Below, piece after piece: positions 1-8,895 of a stretch of DNA of 64,000 nt. Below the pieces are notes generated by a model. That model saw nothing but the letters and a program-made list of their open reading frames with translations. It did no database searches and was not told the DNA's origin. How positions within the stretch are numbered: position 1 is the stretch's first letter; each line of letters begins with the position of its first letter. The translations under genes were made by a program, and so were the position numbers. The stretch is from Muribaculaceae bacterium Isolate-037 (Harlan) (lineage in GTDB: Bacteria; Bacteroidota; Bacteroidia; Bacteroidales; Muribaculaceae): positions 124,001-188,000 of the forward strand of contig RIAZ01000001.1 of NCBI GenBank assembly GCA_003762615.1, written 5' to 3'.

Positions 1-857
1 TGTGCATAATTGAATATCACGTTGGTGCCACACCACTGCTGGAATACGGCTATGATCACTCCCAGCACAAGCACCGGCACATACGGTCGGCTAAACAATG
101 TTGATAGTCCGGCATTCCCTCGCTTTTCCGCATTCTGTATGGCGACAACCGCCTCTTTTGCATAATCCTTGCCCCCTATCTTGAAATATACGATCTCAGC
201 AGCCTCCACACGTCCCACCATCGTAAGCCAACGCGGACTCTCCGGTATGAAGAATGTGAGGACTACAAACAGAACTGAAGGGAATGCCTCTGCCCAGAAC
301 ATCCAACGCCAACCGGACTGCACGTTCCACGTCGTCATCATCTCCTGTGATGTCATTCCGTCCGGTATCGGATCGGCGAGAAGCATATTGACAATCTGCG
401 CACCAAGGATACCGAATACAATTGTCATCTGATTTAGCGTCACCAATTTGCCTCTCACGTGGGTCGGGGCTGCCTCCGCTATATACATAGGCGATAATGC
501 CGACGCTATGCCAATGGCAATGCCACCCACAAGACGGGCAATGATGAACAATGAGAAGTCATTAAACGCTCCGGTAGCAACCGCCGAGATGAAAAAGATG
601 ATTGCCGACAATGTGAGCAATGGCTTGCGCCCGTAACGGTCGGCAAGCATTCCGGCAGAAACTGCGCCTGCCAGACATCCCAATATCGCCGAACTCATCG
701 CCCAACCTTGCATCGCAGGATTATCGCTGATTCCGAAATATAGTTCATAAAACGGCTTTGCACCGCCAATCACGACCCAGTCGTAACCGAACAAAAGGCC
801 TCCCAACGCCGAGACCATACAAATGAAATAGACTAATCTGTAGTTATATCGATTCAT
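1..857 (-). CDS. MFS sugar porter, N-terminal part (cut by window edge)
   Basis: About 285 codons of a sugar:proton symporter-like inner membrane carrier; the C-terminal half lies outside the window. The start MNRYNYRLVYF is followed by hydrophobic helices. Family signatures are visible: GYDWVVIGGA in helix 1, the loop motif ADRYGRKPL between helices 2 and 3, and PESPRWL after helix 6, which is the sugar-porter mark. It probably imports a monosaccharide such as xylose, glucose, arabinose or galactose; which one cannot be read from the sequence. A well-formed promoter lies just upstream (927-957). It is divergent from trkA and near PUL 1, so it could take up sugars released there, but that link is inference. 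Confidence 0.88.
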   Translation of the reverse strand, partial: MNRYNYRLVYFICMVSALGGLLFGYDWVVIGGAKPFYELYFGISDNPAMQGWAMSSAILGCLAGAVSAGMLADRYGRKPLLTLSAIIFFISAVATGAFNDFSLFIIARLVGGIAIGIASALSPMYIAEAAPTHVRGKLVTLNQMTIVFGILGAQIVNMLLADPIPDGMTSQEMMTTWNVQSGWRWMFWAEAFPSVLFVVLTFFIPESPRWLTMVGRVEAAEIVYFKIGGKDYAKEAVVAIQNAEKRGNAGLSTLFSRPYVPVLVLGVIIAVFQQWCGTNVIFNYA

Positions 858-926
858 GGTAATGATATTTTTTTGTTCTACTTATCATTCAACTTATGAA
901 GTCGGTCAAACTTCATTTTCACTTTG

Positions 927-957
927 CAAAATTACAACCTATCGATGCCTCGGCAAA
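927..957 (-). promoter_or_regulatory. Bacteroidetes-type promoter of the sugar porter
   Basis: Read on the minus strand, a -33 TTTG (957-954), a 19-bp spacer and a -7 TAATTTTG (934-927) match the Bacteroidetes consensus TTTG-N19-21-TAnnTTTG. Transcription would begin near 921, giving a leader of about 65 nt before the start codon at 857. Confidence 0.7.
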
Positions 958-1123
958 TAGATTTTAACTTGTAAATGATGTAAAATATCACGGAGAGATA
1001 GATTTCTTCAGAATTGCACGATAAAGACGTTTTTGAAATTGCAAAAATAGTGTAAGAATTGTTATATCTAATGGATATTGTAGCGAAGCTGCTAAGTAAA
1101 CTTAAAAAATAACTTGTGAAATA

Positions 1124-2479
1124 ATGAAGATATTCATATCGGGAGATGGTGAATCCGGAACGTATCTCGCCAAGCTTCTCTCTTCTGAAAACCAAGATAT
1201 CATACTGATGGGTAATAACGACGAGCATCTGAATAATCTCGATGCCCGCTATAACATACTCACTACTTCCGGGAATCCTCTCTCGGTGAAGGATCTCAAA
1301 AAAGCCGGAGTCGCAGACTCCGACCTGTTTATCGCAGTCAATAAGAGGACTCCTCTCAATATCACCGCCTGCCAACTGGCGAAGCTATGCGGCGCACGCT
1401 CCACTGTGGCGCGTATCGACGAGGAGGAACTAATGCGTTCGCCGAGCCGGGAGTTTCTTGAAACGTCGGGAATCGGCACTATGGTCTTCCCCGAACTTCT
1501 CGCCGCCCATGAGGTGCTTGTGTCGTTGAGAAACAATTGGACAAAGAACAGATTCGAACTTCATGGAGGTCTGCTTACCGTGGTGGCGGTCAGGCTAAAG
1601 GGCAACTCCCCTCTCGTCGGGCTTACGCTACGCGACCTTGCCAATACGGAACGCACATTCCACGTGGCAGCAATCAAGCGCGGTTGGGATCTCATAATTC
1701 CTCGCGGCTCCGACACCCTGCTTGAGGGAGACACCATATATCTCGTGGCAACTCCTGAAAATCTCAATACTCTACCTGCATTATGCGGGACAGTCCAGAA
1801 ACGTATCCGCCGGGTCATGATTGCCGGAGGCGACAAGTTTGCCCGCATTGTTGCGGCAAGGCTCATGAAAGACTACGACGTGGTCATAATAGAGCCAGAC
1901 AGGGAGCTATGCCGGAAAATCACGGAGATTCTGCCAGACGTGACTGTGGTCAACGCAAGTTTCCGTAATCTTGACGTGCTGAGGGAGGAGGATCTGCCAT
2001 CGATGGATGCTTTCCTTGCTTTTTCCGGTAGCGATGAGACAAACATAGTAAGCTGTATGATTGCTCGTGAATTTGGGGTGGGAACCGTGATAGCCGAGAT
2101 TGAAGACACCCAATACATCGCCGAGGGAGAGAGTCTGAATATCGACAAGGTTATCAACAAGAAACTCGTCACCTCATCCCATATAATGCGGCTGATACTC
2201 AACAACGATGTGGAGGCCCCCCGCCTTATGTCGCTTGAATCTGCCGGAGTGATGGAGATTGTGGTGAGAGAAGGGGCGAAGGTAGCCGGAGAACGTGTGC
2301 GTGACGTGCATATATCCCGACATCTCACAATCGCCGGAGTGATTCGCGGCAGTAAAGGCTACCTCGTTGACGGCGACACGATATTGATGCCCGGCGATCA
2401 TGTGGTGGCAGTGTGCCGCAACGGGCATTTCAAGGAGGTGGACCGTCTTTTCGGTAAGTCTCCTTTCCAAAAGAAATAA
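1124..2479 (+). CDS. trkA: Trk potassium uptake regulator TrkA
   Basis: Cytoplasmic NAD(H)-binding gating subunit of the Trk potassium transporter, 451 aa, the usual length for a two-repeat TrkA. Residues 1-120 form a first RCK-N Rossmann domain (GDGESG, the GxGxxG type) followed by an RCK-C domain. A second RCK-N begins near residue 225 (VMIAGGDKFARIVA), with its RCK-C at about 365-445. The ATG at 1124 directly starts MKIFISGDGESG, so it is a secure start. The channel gene trkH follows 17 bp later (from its preferred ATG), which fits one operon. No strong TAnnTTTG box was found in the 266 bp upstream. Confidence 0.95.
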   Translation: MKIFISGDGESGTYLAKLLSSENQDIILMGNNDEHLNNLDARYNILTTSGNPLSVKDLKKAGVADSDLFIAVNKRTPLNITACQLAKLCGARSTVARIDEEELMRSPSREFLETSGIGTMVFPELLAAHEVLVSLRNNWTKNRFELHGGLLTVVAVRLKGNSPLVGLTLRDLANTERTFHVAAIKRGWDLIIPRGSDTLLEGDTIYLVATPENLNTLPALCGTVQKRIRRVMIAGGDKFARIVAARLMKDYDVVIIEPDRELCRKITEILPDVTVVNASFRNLDVLREEDLPSMDAFLAFSGSDETNIVSCMIAREFGVGTVIAEIEDTQYIAEGESLNIDKVINKKLVTSSHIMRLILNNDVEAPRLMSLESAGVMEIVVREGAKVAGERVRDVHISRHLTIAGVIRGSKGYLVDGDTILMPGDHVVAVCRNGHFKEVDRLFGKSPFQKK

Positions 2480-2496
2480 TAGTAATATTGACCGAC

Positions 2497-3966
2497 ATGA
2501 AAACGAAAGTCATCAACTATCGCACAGTGTGCCGGGTGATGGGATGGATGCTTCTCCTGGAGGCAGCCATGCTTATTCTCCCCACATTGGTAAGCATATC
2601 ATACGGAGAGAACGACTATAAGGTGTTTTTGGCAGCAATAGGATGCTGCATGGTGCCGGGTCTGCTTCTCGCACAGCCCGGCAGCGGGTTCAACACCGAC
2701 GTGACCCGTCGGGAATCATATCTGCTCACAGGATTATGCTGGGTACTATTCTCAGCATTCGGCATGTTGCCCCTTATCTGGTCGCCGACATGCTCTCTCG
2801 GTGTGGCTGACGCCTTTTTTGAGACAATGTCGGGGTTCACCACTACCGGCGCGACTGTGATTGCCGATGTTGACCGTTGCTCAAAAGGGGTGCTATTCTG
2901 GCGCAGTGAGATACAATGGTTCGGCGGACTCGGCATTATCCTCTTCACTCTCGCCCTTCTCCCCGCCCTAAACAAGACCGACGGGATATGGATGTTCAAC
3001 ACAGAGACCACCGGCATAACCCACGACAAGATACATCCACGCATCGGGCATACGGCAAAGACCCTTTGGATGGTATACTCAATGATAACCATTCTATGTA
3101 TTCTCGCCCTCTGGGCAGGACCGATGGATCTTTTTGACAGCGTATGCACATCCATGAGTTGCGTATCCACAGGCGGCTTCAGTCCTCACTCGGCAGGTCT
3201 GGATTATTGGGACAGCGCGTATATAAACGGAACTATGACAATCTTTATGTTTGTGAGCGGGATCAACTTCATAATTCTTTACAGGGTGGCAAGAGGAGAC
3301 CGTAAGAGCCTCACCGGCAACGATGTCTTCAGATGCTATTGCATGATTCTGGGAGTCTCCTACATGATCACATTGCTGTCTCTGTTGATTAGCGGAGAGC
3401 CACGAAGCTTGAGAAATCTTCTCATCGACCCTCTGTGTCAGACGGTATCCGCTTTTACGAGTACGGGCGTATCATCAATGCCGTATGAGATAATGCGACC
3501 TTCGGTGGTAGCGGTCCTTACGTTGCTGATGGGGATCGGAGCATGTGCCGGCTCCACGTCGGGTGGTCTGAAAACTGACAGACTGCTTGTCATTTGCAAG
3601 AACGCACGCAACGAGAGCCGACGCATACTTTATCCCAACAGAATGAATGCCATACACGTCAACGGCACGTATCTCAGCGACGGCATATTGATAAAGATCT
3701 TCGCCTTCCTTGCATGTTACCTTTTTCTGTGGCTCGCGACAACAGTAATCACAACAATGTATGGATTCCCGGTTTTTGATTCCGCATTCGCTGTATTGTC
3801 ATGCCTTAGCAACAACGGACTAGGATATGGAATCACCGGTAGCGAAGGTTCCTTCAGTGTGTTTCCGGATTTGGTGAAATGGCTTATGTCGGGGGTAATG
3901 CTTGCCGGACGACTTGAGATATTCACGATAATCGTGCTTTTCATCCCACGCTTCTGGCGAGGATAA
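2497..3966 (+). CDS. trkH: Trk potassium channel subunit TrkH
   Basis: Inner membrane K+-translocating subunit, 489 aa from the ATG at 2497. A TTG at 2488 would add three residues, but the ATG gives the more usual start MKTKVINYR. The four pore-loop selectivity segments are visible in order: SGFTTTGATV (near residue 110), SCVSTGGFSPHS (near 220), SAFTSTGVSS (near 315) and SCLSNNGLGYG (near 435). Multiple transmembrane helices surround them. It pairs with TrkA immediately upstream. The gene ends 6 bp before the convergent GH31 gene, and I see no terminator between them. Confidence 0.95.
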   Translation: MKTKVINYRTVCRVMGWMLLLEAAMLILPTLVSISYGENDYKVFLAAIGCCMVPGLLLAQPGSGFNTDVTRRESYLLTGLCWVLFSAFGMLPLIWSPTCSLGVADAFFETMSGFTTTGATVIADVDRCSKGVLFWRSEIQWFGGLGIILFTLALLPALNKTDGIWMFNTETTGITHDKIHPRIGHTAKTLWMVYSMITILCILALWAGPMDLFDSVCTSMSCVSTGGFSPHSAGLDYWDSAYINGTMTIFMFVSGINFIILYRVARGDRKSLTGNDVFRCYCMILGVSYMITLLSLLISGEPRSLRNLLIDPLCQTVSAFTSTGVSSMPYEIMRPSVVAVLTLLMGIGACAGSTSGGLKTDRLLVICKNARNESRRILYPNRMNAIHVNGTYLSDGILIKIFAFLACYLFLWLATTVITTMYGFPVFDSAFAVLSCLSNNGLGYGITGSEGSFSVFPDLVKWLMSGVMLAGRLEIFTIIVLFIPRFWRG

Positions 3967-3972
3967 GCGCAC

Positions 3973-6531
3973 TCAGAGCCCTACCGCCTTCACAAACCAT
4001 TTGCGCGCACTCTCCGGCATAGGCTGACCGGCAACTATATCCTTGAGTCGCGAAAATTTGTCGCGGAATGTGGAAAGACGCTCTCTGCTCTCTGTCGGAT
4101 AATATTCGAGCATCTCATATATCACGCTCATGGTGCCGAAATCCTCATTGACCTCAAGTTCGGCATATTTATCCTTCAACTTCCCGAATGCCTTGACAAA
4201 ACGGTGCATGCTTCCTATAGTGCCGTCAGCCTCGTCAGCATTCTCCGGGAAGACCATGTTTATCCTCTTCCCTTTGGCGCAGTCATAGTCACCAAGATCA
4301 ACCACCACTGCCAACTCCTCCGGAGAATAGGTGTATTCCACAGGCATACCATCTACCGTCACTTTCTCCGGCTGCAATGTGGCATGAATCTTCACGTCAA
4401 CATCCCTTTTGGAGGGCATCTCACGATAAGAGCCCTTTCTGGGTTCGAAAGTGATGTCAAGGGTGTTCCCCTCACGATGCGAGCGTATCTTTGTGACCGC
4501 GAAATTATCGGCATAGTTATCGTCGTCGCCGAAATCCTCATACAGGTCAAACTCGCCGTCTCCGCCGGGATATACACTGATTGAGAGAGGAGCGGAATTT
4601 GACCGCAGATTATCGACAGATGCCGCATGATGAGGAATCACCGACCCTGCCTTGATATAGACGGGATATTCATCCATCGCCATGGTGCGTTCATAGACCC
4701 TGTTGCCATCCAGAAGCGTGCCTGACGACTCCTCATACCATTTCCCCTCCGGAAGCCATACCTTTATCTTGGAATAGCCATCGACAGCCGGAGAGACCAC
4801 AGGCGCAACTATCATGTTGTCGCCGAAATAATACTGCCCCTTGTAATCGTATGCCTCCTCTGTCTCGGGATATTCATAATACATCGGACGGCAGATCGAC
4901 ACACCGTCGTCATACGTCTTGCGAGCCATGGAATAGATATATGGCACGTTGCGGTAGCGCAGCTTGACGGCATCCCTTATCAGATTAAGCGTCTCCCTGT
5001 CGAAATTCCACGGCTCCTTATTAAGATGAACCTTCTTGTCGGAATGGGTGCGCATCACGGGAGAATATGCACCGAATTGGAAGAAACGGGTGTAGAGTTC
5101 CAGGTCTATGATGGAGTCGCCGGGAAGGGCACGGAAGCCACCTATGTCGTGTCCCCAATATCCGTAACCAACGTTGGAAGCCGTGCTCGTAAAATAGGGC
5201 ATGTATTCCAAGGTCTTCCATGTGGTGTAGCTGTCGCCGGAGAAACCAAGCTGATAACGGTGGTTGCCCAGACCGCCCCAACGGTGGAAGATAATCGGGC
5301 GGGCATCGCTCGTATTCTTCATCTTGTTGAAGAACGTATGGTTAAGCCACCATGTGTTGCTTAGGGAATCCATTTTCGAATCATATAGACTCTGCTGCCA
5401 GTCAAGCCACCAGAAGCTGACGCCCTCTTTCGTCATGGGGTCGAGGATATGGTCAAAGACGCTGTTGATAAACGTGCGGTCAGACGATACCCACGGAATA
5501 TCCTTTTCCGTCTTAGGATCCACGCCATTCTCGCGTGCAATCTGAGGATATGCCTGCTCAAACTTCTTGATGCCGGAGGCAGGATGCAAGTTGAGCGTCA
5601 CCTTCAGGTTGCGGTCACGCAGATAGTTGAGGAATTTCTCCGGCTCGGGGAACAGGCGGCGGTTCCAGGTCCAGCCGGTCCAGCCTCCATGTTCGGCGTC
5701 AGTGTAATGCCAGTCCATGTCAATGACCAGCACCTCCACAGGTATGTCATACGATTTGAAATTGTCGATCAGCTGACGTACCTCATGCTCGGAATAAGCC
5801 CACCATCTCGACCACCAGTAGCCGAAAGCATAACGGGGAAGAATAGGTATCTTCCCGGAAAGCGTAGTGAAGTCCTTAAGCGCACCCTTATAGTCGGAAC
5901 CGTAGCCGATGAAATAGAAATCCTGTGCACCTTTCTTTGACTTGCGCTTCTTTACCCAGGGAATCACCGGATCATCATCCAGCAGGAAGCCGCGTGAATC
6001 GTCAATAAGAGTCCAACCGTCACGGGCGAGTACACCCGGATCAAGTTTGCCCGGACGTGTGCACCATTCCCCCTCTCTGTTTTCCCACTGCAATTCATCA
6101 CCGTTCCACCAGTCGAGCGTGCGTGTGGTGCCCTCCAGATTCATCTTCTGTGGAGTGCCCGGCTTCCACTCAAAAGGCTTGACACCCTCAGCCGATACTA
6201 TAGTGAGGTTATCTGCCGAGAAGGGGCTGTTGCACTTCTTGTAATTAAGGGTAAGTTTCGACGTGGTTATCGTCACGTTCTTCCCGTCGTCTGTCACCTT
6301 GGCGTCAGTCTTTGGATACGACCTGTTGTAGCCTATAAAACTGGGGGCATCGTTGAATTTTCCGTCGGGCGCATATTCCATCCTGACAAGCCCGTCGGAC
6401 ACTACCGTAAAACGTTTCGTCTTGTCCTTATAGACAATTCCATCTGTCTGCGGTGTCGTGGCTGACAGAGAAAACACCGATAAGACGGTGAGACATGCTG
6501 TGAAAATCTTCTTCATTCCGTAATTCTTCAT
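3973..6531 (-). CDS. GH31 alpha-glycosidase (PUL 1)
   Basis: Secreted or periplasmic family 31 glycoside hydrolase, 852 aa from the ATG at 6531. The reading frame is open to 6618, but those residues do not look like a signal peptide. A second ATG at 6516 begins MKKIFTACLTVLSVFSLSA, a clear signal peptide, so either ATG is possible. Family features: the nucleophile Asp about residue 377 in WWLDWQQ and the acid/base Asp about 433 in FSGDSYTTW, with N-terminal beta-sandwich, TIM barrel and C-terminal DUF5110-like sandwich. GH31 retaining enzymes cleave alpha-glucosides or alpha-xylosides; the exact linkage is not readable. The gene is divergent from the GH97-susCD operon and convergent with trkH. 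Confidence 0.92.
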   Translation of the reverse strand: MKNYGMKKIFTACLTVLSVFSLSATTPQTDGIVYKDKTKRFTVVSDGLVRMEYAPDGKFNDAPSFIGYNRSYPKTDAKVTDDGKNVTITTSKLTLNYKKCNSPFSADNLTIVSAEGVKPFEWKPGTPQKMNLEGTTRTLDWWNGDELQWENREGEWCTRPGKLDPGVLARDGWTLIDDSRGFLLDDDPVIPWVKKRKSKKGAQDFYFIGYGSDYKGALKDFTTLSGKIPILPRYAFGYWWSRWWAYSEHEVRQLIDNFKSYDIPVEVLVIDMDWHYTDAEHGGWTGWTWNRRLFPEPEKFLNYLRDRNLKVTLNLHPASGIKKFEQAYPQIARENGVDPKTEKDIPWVSSDRTFINSVFDHILDPMTKEGVSFWWLDWQQSLYDSKMDSLSNTWWLNHTFFNKMKNTSDARPIIFHRWGGLGNHRYQLGFSGDSYTTWKTLEYMPYFTSTASNVGYGYWGHDIGGFRALPGDSIIDLELYTRFFQFGAYSPVMRTHSDKKVHLNKEPWNFDRETLNLIRDAVKLRYRNVPYIYSMARKTYDDGVSICRPMYYEYPETEEAYDYKGQYYFGDNMIVAPVVSPAVDGYSKIKVWLPEGKWYEESSGTLLDGNRVYERTMAMDEYPVYIKAGSVIPHHAASVDNLRSNSAPLSISVYPGGDGEFDLYEDFGDDDNYADNFAVTKIRSHREGNTLDITFEPRKGSYREMPSKRDVDVKIHATLQPEKVTVDGMPVEYTYSPEELAVVVDLGDYDCAKGKRINMVFPENADEADGTIGSMHRFVKAFGKLKDKYAELEVNEDFGTMSVIYEMLEYYPTESRERLSTFRDKFSRLKDIVAGQPMPESARKWFVKAVGL

Positions 6532-6781
6532 GGGATATATAGTATTTGGAAATTTCCGTCTCAGTCCTCCACATTCCCCTAAAAGGCAATACTTCAAGGG
6601 GTGCAGACAGATAATCATGTGTAAATTTAGATATTATTTTTTAATCTGACATAATATGCAGGCGTTTTTTTGAGTGATCCTCCCCTTTTTGAAATTTAAA
6701 TCATATATCCCTGTTAATAAATATATTAATACTTAAAAATGTATTATTTCATCAAAAGAATGGACATACGGGCGCATACAA

Positions 6782-6825
6782 TGTACGATAACATCAATGA
6801 TTTGTACGTCTAAGCCATCTCTTAG
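6782..6825 (+). promoter_or_regulatory. Candidate HTCS operator before the GH97-susCD operon
   Basis: TGTACG occurs at 6782-6787 and 6803-6808, start to start exactly 21 bp, two helical turns. An inverted repeat CTAAG-N6-CTTAG (6810-6825) follows. They lie roughly 28-70 bp upstream of the expected transcription start, where an AraC-type activator would bind. This is an operator by position and geometry only. The remaining 380-bp gap between the GH31 and GH97 genes is AT-rich and holds no ORF; I found no TAnnTTTG box for GH31. Confidence 0.4.
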
Positions 6826-6838
6826 GCACTCCAATTAC

Positions 6839-6846
6839 TAATTTTG
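6839..6846 (+). promoter_or_regulatory. -7 promoter element of the GH97-susCD operon
   Basis: TAATTTTG matches TAnnTTTG. No clear TTTG is present 19-21 bp upstream, as is common for activator-dependent PUL promoters. The predicted start near 6852 leaves a leader of about 60 nt. Confidence 0.6.
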
Positions 6847-6911
6847 CGATATCGAAAATCAAACCATCATCTCTCTCCGAGGGAAAGTATAACCTACCAA
6901 ACAAAACTATC

Positions 6912-8852
6912 ATGAAAAGATATCCCTTATCTGTATTGCTCTGCTTCTCTTTCATGACAACGTTCACGTCAAACGCCAAGGAATGGAGAGTCAGTTCTCC
7001 CGACAACCGCCTTTCCGTGACTGTGAATTGCGGCAAAGTCACGACATACGAAGTAGAATATGGCAACAAACAAATCATTGAGCCCTCTCCAATCTCCATG
7101 ACATGTTCCAACGGAAAGGTGATAGGACACAATGCCAACGTAAAGAAAGTGACACGCAAGTCTGCCAATGATATCCTACATCCGGTTATTCGCCAAAAAA
7201 GCGCAGATATCAAGGATGAATATAATAGTATGGAGCTTCACGCCGGGGATTGGTCGCTTGAGTTCAGGGTATACGATGATGGATTCGGCTACCGCTTCAA
7301 CACCCAGTTCAAAGATTCAATCAATGTGCTTGACGAGGAAGCCACTTTCCGGTTGGCAGGCTACTATGAGACACTATTCCCCGAAGTGAAAAGCCTGCTG
7401 ACTGCACAGCAACCTACGTTTACCCCTCTAAAACTTTCAGAAATAAAGACCGACCAGTATTGCTGCACCCCTCTTCTCATGAAAGGGGATGACAATATAA
7501 GGGTGTTCATAAGCGAGTCTGATCTTGATAGCTATCCGGGAATGTTCCTGCGAAAACAGAGTGAACGGGAATTTGCGGGGATGTTTGCCAACGTGGCGTT
7601 GGAAGAGAAAGCAACTCCGGGACGCCAGATTTTCCCATCAAAACGCGCAAACTATATAGCACGCACCACAGGACGCCGAAGTTTCCCTTGGCGTGCCGTC
7701 ATAGTAGCCGACAACGATGCCAATCTCATCACCAACCAACTCATATATAAGCTCGCTCCTGAAAGTAAAGGTGATTATTCTTGGGTAAAACCGGGGAAGA
7801 TCGCATGGGACTGGTATAACGACCTTATGGTGACAGGCGTTGACTTCAAGAGCGGCATCAATAATGAAACCTACGAATATTTCATTGACTTTGCATCGAA
7901 ATATGGTCTGGAATATGTGGTAATCGACGATGGATGGTCGGAGGAATGGGATGTTACCAAGACAATACCGGATATCGACATACCGCGTCTCGTGGCATAC
8001 GGTAAGGAAAAGGGTGTAGACCTTATCCTTTGGGTATCATGGGCTCCTTTCAGCAAGCAGCTTGATAAGGCTCTCGCTCAATTTGAGAAATGGGGAATCA
8101 AGGGTATCAAGATGGACTTCATGAATCGTGATGATCAGGCAATGGTGGATTTCTATTATGATGTGGCACGAAAGGCGGCAGCCCATAAGCTACTCGTGGA
8201 TTTCCATGGTGCCTATAAACCTACGGGATGGCTCAGGACTTTCCCGAATGTGCTCACTTCTGAAGGTGTCGCAGGTCTGGAGAATCACAAATGGAGCAGC
8301 AAGGTGACACCACAGCATAATCTAATACTACCCTTCACCCGAATGGTGGCGGGTCCGATGGACTACACTCCCGGTTCAATGACAAACCTTCATGAGAAGA
8401 GTCATAAGGTAGACTATAATCATCCCGCCTCTATCGGCACACGTTGTCATCAATTGGGGATGTATGTGGTCTATGAAAGTCCATTGCAGATGCTTGCCGA
8501 CTCTCCGACAAAATATTATCGCGAACCGGAATGTATGGAATTTCTATCTCAAGTGCCGGTGGTGTGGGATGAGACAAAGGTGATACAAGCTAAGATCGGA
8601 GAATATACCGTGATAGCCCGACGCAGTGGCGATACCTGGTATATCGGAGGCATGTGTGGCAAAGAGGGTAAATCCTTTGATATCCCCCTTGATTTCATTG
8701 AAGGGAACAAGACGCTGACAGCATGGGAAGATGGTGTAAACGTCGATCGTGATGCAAACGACTTCGCGCGCCGCACAAAAGACGTGAAAGCCGGCGATAT
8801 CCTGACCATAAATATGTATTCCGGCGGAGGCTATGCCGCCGTCATACGCTGA
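6912..8852 (+). CDS. GH97 glycoside hydrolase, retaining-type active site
   Basis: Periplasmic family 97 enzyme, 646 aa, with signal peptide MKRYPLSVLLCFSFMTTF then SNA. It has an N-terminal beta-supersandwich, a TIM barrel starting around residue 280 (IAWDWYNDL) and a C-terminal sandwich. SusB-type inverting alpha-glucosidases carry a catalytic base in a NAHE-like motif. This protein has VDFHGAYKPTG there, without the Glu, but has Asp402 in KMDFMNRDD and Glu451 in LTSEG. That matches my recollection of the retaining GH97 branch (alpha-galactosidase and beta-L-arabinopyranosidase). I therefore expect a retaining enzyme, although automatic annotation would probably say alpha-glucosidase. susC follows 43 bp later in the same operon. 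Confidence 0.9.
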   Translation: MKRYPLSVLLCFSFMTTFTSNAKEWRVSSPDNRLSVTVNCGKVTTYEVEYGNKQIIEPSPISMTCSNGKVIGHNANVKKVTRKSANDILHPVIRQKSADIKDEYNSMELHAGDWSLEFRVYDDGFGYRFNTQFKDSINVLDEEATFRLAGYYETLFPEVKSLLTAQQPTFTPLKLSEIKTDQYCCTPLLMKGDDNIRVFISESDLDSYPGMFLRKQSEREFAGMFANVALEEKATPGRQIFPSKRANYIARTTGRRSFPWRAVIVADNDANLITNQLIYKLAPESKGDYSWVKPGKIAWDWYNDLMVTGVDFKSGINNETYEYFIDFASKYGLEYVVIDDGWSEEWDVTKTIPDIDIPRLVAYGKEKGVDLILWVSWAPFSKQLDKALAQFEKWGIKGIKMDFMNRDDQAMVDFYYDVARKAAAHKLLVDFHGAYKPTGWLRTFPNVLTSEGVAGLENHKWSSKVTPQHNLILPFTRMVAGPMDYTPGSMTNLHEKSHKVDYNHPASIGTRCHQLGMYVVYESPLQMLADSPTKYYREPECMEFLSQVPVVWDETKVIQAKIGEYTVIARRSGDTWYIGGMCGKEGKSFDIPLDFIEGNKTLTAWEDGVNVDRDANDFARRTKDVKAGDILTINMYSGGGYAAVIR

Positions 8853-8895
8853 TAACCAATATTAACCAATTTTTAACCTAAAAATCTACCAGGAA

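Noticed and set aside
932..1375. 147-aa minus-strand frame overlapping the start of trkA
   Set aside because: Covers the promoter region of the sugar porter and the TrkA Rossmann motif in antisense; no family resemblance.
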